Below are positions 22,067 through 32,544 of a stretch of DNA of 64,000 nucleotides, in pieces. The notes under the pieces are model-generated. The model did no database searches, had not been told where the DNA came from, and was given only the letters and a program-made list of their open reading frames with translations. Where the stretch lies: contig CM077010.1 in NCBI GenBank assembly GCA_039090855.1, forward strand, positions 50,734,905-50,798,904, in the 5' to 3' direction. The stretch is from Macrothele yani (taxonomy: Eukaryota > Arthropoda > Arachnida > Araneae > Macrothelidae). Both the position numbers and the translations under genes were made by a program. Every line of letters begins with the position of its first letter. Position 1 is the first letter of the stretch.

Positions 22067-24289
22067 GATGACTAGTCATGGCCAGATGTAGTTGGAATCT
22101 TTTTATCTGTCTTATGCTGAAAACACAATTGCGAAACATTTCCAAATCGGATAGGAGATATACTGTATATCTTCTCCCACGTGAACGTTTGTTTCAAAAG
22201 TTTCAATGATACGCGTTTCTAGCCGTCAAGAAATTGGTGCCGTTTTTCTACAGTACTTCGCGGGGTATGCGAGTGTTGTAGGTGCATTATCCATGCGGTA
22301 GATGCATTTTATTAGAATTTCTTGAAATTTGATGCAAGTGAGAAATTAGTATCACTCCAAAAAGAAAAATGTATTTACTGTATATATTGTATACAGACTA
22401 GGGAAGTTACTGGTACCAGAAAAGTATTTTAGATGAGAATGGAATACTAAAATCTCCCCGTCAGATCTGCTACGCGAATGATTTAAAACAACTTTTCTTT
22501 GTCCCAGATGATAGACGCAAAATTATCATCGCCATGATAATCGAATTCTAGTTTTGCCATGTGTTTATGAAACCTTTTAGCTGCTTTATATCTCCCTGCA
22601 CTCTGGTGAACTGTTTTGGATCTCAAACAACGAGTTTCATGCTGAAAGACATTCGAGTGAGGAGTGTTCCGTCAATGACTTCAAGATGATAGCTTACTCC
22701 TCTTCATGGCTTTGTCTCTGGTAAACGTGGTTTAATCGTTACTAACAACTGAAAGTGCAATGCGGGGCTCTGAGCGAGAAGTGACTTCACAGATCGTTCT
22801 ATCTTTATCGTTACCTAATTTGTGACAAAAGATGTGCGGTGACGGGTATTGATGTCACGCCGAGGAACTTGTTTTGAAACACACTTTTCGATAGCCCAAA
22901 TGTCAAAAAATTTGACATTAGGCTATCGAAAAGTGCTGGATTGTGAGGGAATCTCAAGTGATGTGCAATCTTCTAACTGATTCTTTTCTTGTCCTTAGGT
23001 ATCAGGTCATCCATTCATTGTCGATTATCATCACTAGTCGACACTGGCGGCTTCTTACTTCAAAGTTTGTCCCCAGTATTTGTTTCCGTATCGGTAAACT
23101 TTTTCACCCACTCTCGCATATAGTTGGTGTTGACTGTCTGCTCGCCGTATATCTTTGCCAGCCTGGCATGAATATCGGAAACGCTGTACAGTTCATTTGT
23201 TGGAAACTCGTTACCTCCAAGTTTTCATCTGCATTTGTCTGTTAAAAAGATCCATGTGAAAATCATGAGTAAGTGAAATTTTGCATAACTTACAAAGTGC
23301 ATAAAATCTGTATGCACAATGTAGCTCTATGGCGGTTACGTTCGGTGCGAATATCTTATTTAATAAACTCATGTGCTTTTTGTTTAAGATTTGAGACTAC
23401 TTTCCAGGGATGACATAAAAACCGATTTTGCATAAAACATATATTGGCGCAACACTTCAGTGTGTAATATGTTTAGCGTATTTTAGTAGCAGATATTAGT
23501 TAAATGTATATTACACCACAAATACTAACAAATGTGCATATTCTTTTCGTACTCGAACGTTCGGTAGCGTTACGTCAGGCTTCGTATAGTTTAACTAAAC
23601 ACTTAAAGCAAGCTTAAGCACTAAGTAATACAGCATAACAGTCAGAAAATTCACGTCTACTCACTATTCCAACCTTTTTTTTTCTTTTTTGGTCTCAATA
23701 GGTATTCAAGCCAGCCCATCGAAACAGAATTCACTTTGTTTTCAGTCACCTAGTACTTCGACAGAGAGATGCAACTGATTCTCAGTGTATTCTGAAGACA
23801 ACAATTTAAGGCTTCAATATCACGAAGCGTATTATTCAACGCCAGCCTCTAATCATACAGTATTCACACATATTGTGCCCTCTAAGCAATCTCTCTCCAA
23901 GACAATTACAGCGATCTCACCACCTGGCCGACTTCTCACGACAGCTCTGATGCATTCGTAAACATCGCTCTTATCTTTCTGATTAACATTAATCATTCCA
24001 CCTTTGACCTCAAATCAGGTTGCCACAAAATCATTCAGCAAATGAGATAATGCAGCTTTAAGTTCGGAAAATGCTTAAAGAGAATAACCCAAAATTTACA
24101 TCAGATAACAGGAACCAAATACGAAAGTCAAATTTGAATATACGTTACAAGTAGATATAGTGTCCATCAAGGCAGTCGTTCCAAACTTCGTACGTAATAA
24201 ATTCCTACCCATCGCTACAGTACTTTTAGCAGTGAATTTACATTGATCCAAAATCATACCAGAGAAGTTTAGGCAAATACGCGGTCGAG
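22067..24289. other. no gene; one strong hairpin at 22,882-22,935
   Basis: More than 2 kb of unique-looking AT-rich DNA. Open frames are at most 100 codons and resemble nothing I know. The hairpin is listed separately. Confidence 0.4.
22882..22935. repeat. near-perfect hairpin, ~25-bp arms
   Basis: CACTTTTCGATAGCC plus AATGTCAAA is followed after a 3-4 nt loop by its reverse complement, with one small bulge. It could be a minimal foldback relic or the join of two TIRs. Confidence 0.9.
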
Positions 24290-25392
24290 TCACATTAATG
24301 TGACCACCAGCTAATATTCAGAACAACCGCCGTGTGCAGCGCGGACAGCACCTAGACGAGGTGGCAGTGACTCAATAAGGTGCTGGAACGTGTTCACAGG
24401 TATGTGGAGACATGCTCACTGCAGTGAATCTGACAGCTATTGGAGGGTGCGTGGTGGAGGATTCGTAGAACGAACAACACGATCAAGGTGGTCCTACAGA
24501 TGGTCAATTGGGTTTAAGTCTGGAGAATTAGGGGTCTGCGAAGTACTTTGAAGTCTTCATCTTGTTCTACCAACCACTCTCGGACATTTCTAGCTGTGTG
24601 ACACGTCATATTGCCGTGCTGGAAGATCCCATCCTCCCCAGGGAAGACGATCAGCATGTATGGGTGTACGTGGTCTGCAAGGATGGATTTATAAAGAATT
24701 CGGTTCATAGTGCCTTCCACGGGTAGGAGTGGGCCCAGAGAATGCCAAGAAAACATTCCCTAGACCATAACGCTGTCGACACCAGCTCCCAGAAATGGTG
24801 GAAGAGCGTTTGTTCTCCGATGTTTCTCCCCTTATACGCCAACGTCCATCAGTTCGATGAAGCAGAAAACGTGACTCATCGGAGAAAGCAATCCTTTGCC
24901 AATCAGCGGAGGTCCAATTACGATAAATCCGTGCAAATGGAAGCCTTTCCTGCCGATGCACCTTTGTTAGCATAAATGCAGTGACCATTCGTCTGCATCG
25001 GAGCCTCATACGCAGTAGGGTTCGCTGAACTGTCATTTAAGACACACTTCCGGTAGCCCCTCCCCCTGGCTCATTCGGCCAGTGAGTTGATCCACTGTAG
25101 CTTGTAGATCGGCCCTCACGCACCTTCGAAGCCAACGTTCACCTCTAACATCAATGGCACTTGGTGCTCCGCAGTTTCTACGTCGCTTATACGACATGGT
25201 GCCATTTATCCAATCACGATACACATTAACCACGGCAGCACTTTTTTTTATCCATGACAGCAACCGGTGATATGTTTTCAGATTGCCTACAGCATACTTT
25301 ATATACCCTCCAATCCAGCTCACAACACATGCCTTCTTTCATTGGCTACGCGCTGTTGACGTCAAAAGTAGGAGGTGTTCACAATTATGTGA
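24290..25392 (-). mobile_element. Tc1-like element, shortened, with TIRs
   Basis: The left end TCACATTAATGTGACCACC at 24,290 mirrors TCACATAATTGTGAACACC read from 25,392 on the other strand. On the minus strand, broken frames give SYKRRRNCGAPSAIDVRGER (N-terminal domain), WQRIAFSDESRFLLHRTDGR (first Asp near 24,890), NVFLAFSGPT / MFSWHSLGPLLPVEGT in two frames, and ADHVHPYMLIVFPGEDGIFQ. The second catalytic Asp is replaced by Gly (HGN where DN is expected) near 24,620. The frame is lost before the final Glu. At ~1.1 kb it is also shorter than a full ~1.6-kb element. It is dead. Confidence 0.85.
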
Positions 25393-26194
25393 TTCGAATG
25401 TGTATGTTGACCATACAATTAACGATATCTTGTTTTTCCCCTCAGCAATATCTGATTTCTGTGTTTTTAGACCTTGCTCCTATCCACATATTATTAGTTC
25501 AGATGATGCACCTAAAATCAGGTGTTTTCACAACTGGAGCTAATATTTCTTTGTATTCCGACATTAAATTTCGTGTAGGATAATTGTCTTCAATCTTCAG
25601 TGTACGAGAAGGGTAGAGAGCATCCTAAAATTTGGTAACTAAATGAACTTGCGTCATTAACGTTTGCTGTATGTTTCTACTAACTGCTTTCCAAATTTTG
25701 AGCAGGGTTCCAGGGATGCTCTTGTAGTCCATCAGTCGCTTGTAGTAGCTGTTTAATAGAGAGTATAACTACAAACGTAATATGGATGGATATACAAAGA
25801 ACACAAGCAACATATTACCTTAAAGAGAAGACACAGGCCGCCTCACGTACTTCCAACTTTCATAGGACTGCTTTTAATATAATCTACAGCGCTTCCAAAA
25901 CACTATACATCTTACGATCTTTGTTCACTTTCTATAGGAAAATCCGCCATGCCAGAAGGAATAGAAGGTACATAGCTACGTGCTAAAAGGTAGTAGTGTA
26001 AGTAACAAATGGTAAATTCTGTAACCTATGTAATGAAGCCGGTGCATGGACATTTAAAACATCATCAGCATAAAGTATGTTCGCATCTCGCATCAGTACT
26101 AGTAGTGATAGTGTCAGGAAGTGAGCCAAAAATGTTTTTAATAATGATTTGGTCTGTTATTCTCTAGATTTGCTGTGCTTGAACCTGATGATTT
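25393..26194. other. no recognisable feature
   Basis: AT-rich spacer with nothing supportable. Confidence 0.4.
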
Positions 26195-26640
26195 ATCATT
26201 TTTCATGCGCAGGAATTGGTTTTGTTCTCAGCCTACATGACGTCACAGATACACTCAAACAATGACCAATCCGCCTGTCGGTATGGGCATGGAAGAACGG
26301 AAGGGCTTGCAAACACCGTTGAGCAAAGCTTAAGTAAGTGGTCTAGCATTATCGTGTTCGAGTGTGACGTTCCATAAGTTTCGAGGGAGTTTTGGTGCCA
26401 TAGGAAAGAAAATCGTATCCACATACGGATGGAAATTTAAATTATCCTCAATGATTAGGACAGATAATCAACAATCGTATGAACTGGAGCTCCACACCGA
26501 TATCCCAGTGGTGGGCGTTGTACGGCGCTCAACGATACACGACGTGAATGCTATCTTTGGCGGTACTTCACCATACGCAAGCTGGCATTGTTTTGTCCCA
26601 GACAGATAAACTCTCATCTCTGATGGCCGTAATTCGCTAT
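26195..26640 (-). pseudogene. possible very old Tc1-like transposase relic
   Basis: Minus-strand frames contain LEHDNARP near 26,345-26,370 and text upstream that loosely follows the ...YV..I..P..LP... region of Tc1 transposases; a cysteine- and Pro-rich stretch follows where PWPARSPDL is expected. Stops are frequent. The match is short and could be chance. Confidence 0.3.
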
Positions 26641-26989
26641 TCGCTACGCCAGTCAGCTCATTTTTTGTACTTCTGAATATGGCATGACTGAGGTACTGAA
26701 TGAACTATATTCTAAAAAGAGAATGCTTCCCTCGCATACCAGTTTCTGTCTGCCGTCGATGAATGGAAATAACAGGTACCGGAGGTGCCCCACGAGACGA
26801 TTTATAATGAGATATCTATCGGGCAGTCGTGTTTCTGGTTCTGATATGCTTCCGGAAAATATGGAATATAACTCCAATCCATATTCATTCGAAAATGACT
26901 GGACCCTAAAAGTCAGCGCCAAACACATATCCCGGCACCCTGGTACCCTCAGAAGTTACATATCTGCACATCATGCCCTGAATTAGCTC
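26641..26989. other. no recognisable feature
   Basis: Holds a 100-codon plus-strand frame (26,684-26,986) with no recognisable domain, ending where the 126-bp array begins. Confidence 0.35.
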
Positions 26990-27900
26990 CATTTCGTCAT
27001 GTAGACCATCCTACCTTCACAGATCTGTAGACATGAACTACGACGCATGGACTGCATTGTCATTCGGCGAGAACTACATTTACATGTCAAGTATCTTCAT
27101 CCGGCATATTATCTCCACTTTGTCGTGTAGACCATCCTACCTGACACAGCCCTGTGACATGAACTACGACTCATGGACTGCTATGCCATTCGGCGAGAAC
27201 CACATTTACTTGTCAAGTATATTGATCCCGTGTATTATCGCCATTTCGTCGTGTAGACCATCCAACCTCACACAGCCCTGTGACACGAACTGCGACGCAT
27301 GGACTGCATTGCCTTTCTGCGAGAACCACATTTGCATGTCAAGTATCCTCATCCAGCGTATTATCTCCATTTCGTCGTGTAGACCAACCTACCTCACACA
27401 GCCCTGTGACATGATCTACGAAGCATGGACTGAATTGAGATTCGGCGAGTACCACACTCACTTGTCAAGTATATTGATCCAGTGTATTATCTCTATTTCG
27501 TAGTGGAGACCATCCTGAACTACGACGCATGGACTGCTTTGCCATTCGGCGAGAACCACATTTGCTTGTCAAGTATATTCATTCAGTGTATTATCTCCAT
27601 TTCGTTGTATAGACCATCCTACCTCACACAGCCCTGTGACACGAACTACGACACAGCCCTGTGAAACGAAAAACGACACATAGACTGTATTGCTGTTCGA
27701 CGAGAACCACATTTGCTTGTCAAGTATATTCATTCAGTGTATTATCTCTATTTCGTTATACAGACCATCCTACCTCACACAGCCCTGTGACACGAACTAC
27801 GACACAGCCCTGTGAAACGAACAACGACACATAGACAGTATTGCTGTTCGACGAGAACCACATTTTCTTGTCAAGTATCTTCATCCAGTGTATTAACTTG
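26990..27900. repeat. tandem array, 126-bp (42-codon) unit, about 7 copies
   Basis: ATGAACTACGACGCATGGAC-like points lie at 27,033, 27,159, 27,285 and 27,411, exactly 126 bp apart. Later units are shortened or carry a duplicated GACACGAACTACGACACAGC piece. Since 126 is a multiple of three, one frame stays open for 156 codons (27,033-27,503), giving a 42-residue repeat. There is no signal peptide, no domain and no upstream exon signal that I can defend, so it is listed as a satellite. Confidence 0.9.
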
Positions 27901-27954
27901 AGTATGTATGAACAGGACTGTAATTCACTAAGATCACCACCATCTTCACTCTAC

Positions 27955-28850
27955 AACACCTTTTACGGTTTAGATTCACAAGGGAGGTTTAGACGCTGAT
28001 CAGATCCATCATGGTCTCTCTGCATCATCTTATAGGGTTTACATATCCAAGAATGGTTTAGACGCAGTTAGGATCACAATTATGGTCTCTCTACAACATC
28101 TTGTAGGGTTTACATCCACAAGGAAGGTTTAGACGCAGTTAGGATCACCGCCATTGTCATTTTACCCCGTATCGTAGGGTTTAAAGCCCCAAGGCACGTT
28201 TAGACACAGTTGGGATCCCCACCATCGTCACTCTACCACATCATGTAGGGTTTACATCCAAAAGAAAGGTTTACATGCAGTTAGGGTCAGCATCATCGTC
28301 ACTCTACAACATCTTGTAGGGTTTACATCCAAAATGAAGGTTTAGACGCTGATCAGATCCCCATCATTGTCTCTGTACATCATTTTGTACGGCTTACACA
28401 CCCAAGAAAAGTTTAGACGCAGTTAGGATCACCATCATTGTCACTTTACCCCGTCTCGTAGGGTTTAAAGCCCCAAGGCATGTTTAGACGCAGTTGGGAT
28501 CTTCACCATCGTCACATCTTGTAGGGCTTACATCCAAAAGAAAGGTTTAGATGCACTTAGGGTCAGCATCATCGTCACTCTACAACATCTTGTAGGGCTT
28601 ACATCCACAAGGAAGGTTTAGACGCAGTTAGGATCACCACCATCGTCACTCTACTACATCTTGTAGGGTGTACATCCACAAGAAAGGTTTGGACGCAGTT
28701 GGTATCACTCCCATCGTCACTCTACCAAATCTTGTAGGTTTGCATCCACAATGAAGGTTTAGACGGAGTTGGTATCACCACCATCGTTACTCTGCCACAT
28801 CTTGTGGAGTTTACATCCACAAGGAAGGTTTAGAAGCAGTTACTTGTGTC
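27955..28850. repeat. tandem array, ~71-bp unit, about 13 copies
   Basis: GGTTTAGACGCAGTTAGGAT starts recur every 63 to 72 bp from about 27,986 to 28,827. Each is followed by CACCACCATCGTCACTCTAC and CATCTTGTAGGGTTTACATC. Divergence between units is about 10-20% by eye. The array directly follows the unrelated 126-bp array with only ~55 bp between. Confidence 0.9.
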
Positions 28851-28968
28851 CCACGGGACTTTTGTGCCACGTACGGGAAAATAGGTTACGTAAAGTAGCA
28901 CCTAGAGGCTCACGATAACACAGAGGGTAGTCAGAGACAGAAGTTTCATTTTTCTCTTGGAGAGGAGG

Positions 28969-29171
28969 GAGTTAATGTCTACCTTCAGCAACTCATAGAG
29001 CTATAAGAGCTCGCCTTCCTTATCTGAGATGATTGTTTCCAGGAAGGGTATAGAACCACAGTGGTTAGACAAACGTACCACCCATGCCTCATCCGTAGCT
29101 CGAATCCGGAGCTATTAGGACGAATGGCCATAGTCCAGCGCTTGGATTACTGCGTCACCGGGGAGGTAGCC
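28969..29171 (-). repeat. tRNA-derived SINE-A, diverged copy
   Basis: On the minus strand it has GGCTACCTCCCCGGTGACGC, CCATTCGTCCTAATAGCTCC, GATGAGGCATGGGTGGTACG and the tail TATAGCTCTATGAGTTGCTG. The order matches SINE-A, and divergence is higher than in the 18.5- and 42.5-kb copies. Confidence 0.7.
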
Positions 29172-30747
29172 ACAGTGAGAGAGGTAGGGGTGTAGCGGCG
29201 AGCATTAGGTTATGACATCACAAGCAACACTGGGAGAGGGAAACGAGTGAGTAGGGAATAGACGACCTTGTTTTCTGACGTGGAGAGGGCCCAGTACCTC
29301 GGGCCCGATGACATGACATGTCCATCTGGCTCACGGAGGACATTTTGTGGTACAGAATGGCACCATTGTGGTTCTGTCCAGGGGCGGTTGCTCTAATCAC
29401 AAGGCCATCCGCAGTGCAACGTATACTTCTAAGGATCTGTTTCTTTAATCTACACTACCGACTTTTCCCCGAAAACAACCTCCCGTATAATTAATAAAAT
29501 TATTGAAGCATGATGCAGCCTTTTCATTTTTGCCTCCGCAGTTCTATGCTACTTTGCATAAACGTAATTCTTCTCCTTCTGAAAGGGGCAGTTTTTTATG
29601 AGGAGTGTTGTTTCAACGGGCGAAGTGGCTTTTCTGTGTTGTATTTGAAGTTTGGCAGTGAAGCCCATTAGGCTGCAGAGAAACCAGTTTGCCAGGAGTG
29701 GCAGTGTTAAAAATGCACCTTAGTTTTGGTTTGACGAACAGCCAAAGACATTTTTTGAAGAAGCAATGTAGAGGCCTACCTCGAAGGAATAACATCTTTG
29801 TCGTGTGTGAGAAACACATTTAGGCGAGTTGAATACCTGCATTTTATTTTGCTCAGCTCTTTTTCGCTTGATTTAACCCCGTACAACGTCAGAACGTTAA
29901 TAACACAGTTTTCTTTGCTTAAAACACTTCTTCTTTAGTGACTGCTACCACGGGAGATTTTTTTTATTTAAACCGTAGTGTGTCATGTTCTGTGATTCGG
30001 ACGACACGAAAAGGATTATAGTAACGGCACTCTAGAGAGATACGTCGAGTGCGCAAACATTTTCTCGCAGAATAACTATCGAAGGGAGAAGTAGATAAAT
30101 CAGAACATACTGCATAGAAGCGAGAGCTTCTTCTATATCTGTCTTGGATTCAATGACATCAGAGAATTCAACCAATGCTAAAGAACTAGCATCATGAGCA
30201 AATGGAATTCTTTTTGTTCTTACCTACGCACGTAGACATCTGCTCTGTTGCGAATTGTGAATTGTATGTAAAGATGAAAGCTTTCAAATATTGAGGCAGC
30301 CTGGGAAACGAGAAATAATAGAGGTGATAAAAAGGCTGATACGCTTTCCTTCAATGTTTTTGTACATATTCACCATTCATTTAAAATATATATAGCTGCG
30401 TTTTCCAACCGGGAGTCTTAAAATGTCAAAGAAAAGCAGCGGATGCTTGTTAAGAATGAAAATTAACATTTATGCTGTGTTACGTACATGAAGAACGGTG
30501 TTCGTGTCTTGCAAACCTCCTCCGCACAGAGACAGAAAAATAATAGCAGAAAACAAGAGACTACTGCATCTTGACAACAATACTTAAAAGGAAGGGATTT
30601 ATGGGATAAACTTCTGTTTCTTTTGTACAACTTCTGTAGTCTCGCGTATACACTTAGTTATCAAATCTTACCTTTGCCGAAGTCATTTCGCTTGGATTAA
30701 AAGGGCCTTGATATTCAAGGAAAAAATCTCCAGATCCGTTTACATTT
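29172..30747. other. no recognisable feature
   Basis: About 1.6 kb with only short frames and no tandem or inverted repeats that stand out. Confidence 0.4.
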
Positions 30748-30905
30748 TGTGACGTATATTCTAAAATAACTTTCATGTTTAGTTCTTTTTCCTGTGTAAA
30801 TTTGAGTTCGTTCTCTCTTGCACTTTCCCAACTTAACGTGATATCTTCTCTCTCACACGAATGAGGTTGGCAACACTTTTGAGGTCAGACAGAGAGTGAC
30901 GTATG
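30748..30905. repeat. dispersed repeat R2, copy 1
   Basis: Begins TGTGACGTATATTCTAA and contains TTGAGTTCGTTCTC, ATATCTTCTCTCTC and GGTTGGCAACAC. The same series occurs at 40,499-40,655. The TGTGACG start resembles the LTR starts elsewhere in the window, so it may be the 5' part of an LTR, but no partner end is proven. Confidence 0.65.
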
Positions 30906-31059
30906 AATGTGATAAGAACGATAGATAAAAAGGACGATACAGCAGTTGTTTAGTGTATGTGCGGAGATGTTCGATTTTTCTTAAGCTATATAGAATATAC
31001 GGTAGATAATTAAGGTAGTATATGTAAAGCAATGCTATATTGTGGGTGGCATCATTCGT

Positions 31060-31500
31060 TGCTGGACCAATAAATGGTTATCGTAAGTTTAGCTTCTCTA
31101 TATGTTTCGTCTGGCCGTAAAACTTCAAATTAGAGCTATTTCGTGCATCTATTGCGTCGTATTCTCATTTAGTTCAACATTTCCTTAGTCATGGTTTTAG
31201 GCATAGCGTAACACCAATCTCGCACACGAAAAAACTTGCGTTACATTGGCACCCGATTGTGGAAAATGGATCCACTAGCCGTTGGGTTCTTCGAAAAATG
31301 TGTGATGTTTATTTCACACATTGTTTGGAATTAATCAAAAATTCCTGCATCGCTTCCAAAAAAAAAAAAAAAAATTAAGAGGGAGATGATGTGACGTACT
31401 ACAGAGATGAAAACATGCGTCAAGGCGACAAATTTGCAGTGAGACATTCTGTAGGCGTTGCTCAGTTGGGAGAGCGACTTACTCCGGAGTGAGGGGACAC
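31060..31500 (+). mobile_element. diverged TRIM-type LTR element
   Basis: The upstream LTR is degraded but ends GCGTTACA at 31,245, followed one base later by a primer-binding-site-like TGGCACCCGATTGTGG at 31,247. The internal region is ~140 bp, the same length as in the young element at 45.24 kb, and shares TGTGATGTTTATTTCACACA-like hairpin text and an A-rich run. The polypurine tract AAGAGGGAGA (31,377-31,386) precedes a second LTR start TGTGACGTAC at 31,390. That LTR keeps the first half of the tRNA-like module (GCTCAGTTGGGAGAGCGACT) and stops at about 31,500. It is older than its relative. Confidence 0.65.
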
Positions 31501-31807
31501 GGACAAACTTGTGTTTTCACAATTTTTATTTTACCATACAAAACATGAAGGCAAAGGCTACATAAACTAAACTTTGAATACATGTAAGCACGAAATTGCA
31601 CTTCCACATCAGTTCTACATTCTACCATTCTTCTGCCGCTCACGGATACTTTTCATTGTTCTTACTGTGGCTACGGTAATGACGTCGCGGACAACAAACA
31701 GATAATCGTTAGCGTCCTGAGTTTTCGATCCAAGTTCTGAGTTTGCTGCGCTGTCTAAGTTCCACCAAAAAGTATGCACAGCAACAAAAATGTGATCACA
31801 CATCCAG
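31501..31807 (-). CDS. possible terminal exon of an unidentified gene
   Basis: On the minus strand a 62-codon frame (31,803 to 31,615) has non-repetitive composition, including WWNLDSAANSE and YLFVVRDVITVATVRTMK. Just upstream is a good splice-acceptor sequence, CCTTCCTCAG before CTGG at 31,807. Downstream, an AATAAA signal (31,525-31,530) falls within 100 bp of the stop. These three together suggest the last exon of a host or transposon gene, with its other exons beyond 31.9 kb or outside the window. I do not recognise the family. It may also be chance, since nothing else supports a gene here. Confidence 0.25.
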
Positions 31808-31925
31808 CTGAGGAAGGTTGCAAAATACCTAAAGCCACTTTGCCTAATGAAGTTTTGTAATTAAAAATTTGTCATAATGTAAAGTATAGGAATAAGCTAT
31901 ACTTCAGAGATAAAGTACGAGATGG

Positions 31926-32372
31926 TTAAGGTGGACGTCTAGTGATTTTGCTTCCTGTACTTCCAATGGGCAAACTTCTGTACACATTTTATTCACAATT
32001 AATGCGTTCCCAAGGGTGCAAATTTGAACATCGATTAAAATAACTTCATATTATAACTTGGAATACTTAATATTTTCTAAAACATAACCGTAATTATATT
32101 AAAAATCAATAACATTTCCTTCGGTGTTGTTGAGACCGGAAAAAAAGATGGCGCGACCTGAACATTGATGACGTCAGTAGACAAACAAATGTTTAATTCC
32201 TTAATTATGGTTATGTTTTAGAGAATTTTAAGTATTCCAAGTTATAATATGAAGTTATTTTAATCGATGTTCAAATTTTCATCATTGGGAACGCCTTAAT
32301 TGTGAAGAAAATGTGTACAGAAATTTGCCCATTGGAAGTATAGGAAGCAAAATCACTAGACGTCCACCTTAA
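31926..32372. mobile_element. TTAA-flanked foldback/MITE element, copy 2
   Basis: This 447-bp element runs from TTAAGGTGGACGTCTAGTGA to its near-exact reverse complement ending CCACCTTAA. The arms pair for about 180 bp (blocks TTTTGCTTCCTGTACTTCCA, ACATCGATTAAAATAACTTC, GGAATACTTAA). The unpaired centre is only ~80 bp and contains GACCTGAACATTGATGACGT, which matches the centre of copy 1. It is cleaner than copy 1 and shows the family without nested insertions. Confidence 0.88.
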
Positions 32373-32544
32373 ACCACTTTTAAGAGTATGGAATGCATCT
32401 AAAGTTTCGATTTACTAGGGGATCGTTATTTGCAATGCTTAATAAAGCCATGTTTCAAAATCACCTTTTCAGTGTATTTACAATTTACCGTTCACTACTG
32501 AATGCTCTGCATGTCGCAGTGCACCTTATGATGTACCTATGATA

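Larger units (their letters stand above)
20152..22075 (-). mobile_element. RTE-type LINE 3' fragment, copy 1, twice interrupted
   Basis: 20,152-20,655 and 21,329-21,500 align block by block with the better RTE copy at 40.66-41.37 kb: AATCCACTGCTGGATGA, GTCACTCCGGCATCTTTTC, CCCATGTAGTATTCTGCTGG, AAACACGTTTCTCTTAA. The LINE lies on the minus strand, with its 3' end at 20,152 marked by an ATCATCATC run. It is split by a Helitron-like insertion (~20,660-21,328). Its interior end dissolves into a 29-bp tandem array that appears to have grown from the CCAAGATAAACGTACGTG-like site of the LINE. Confidence 0.75.
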
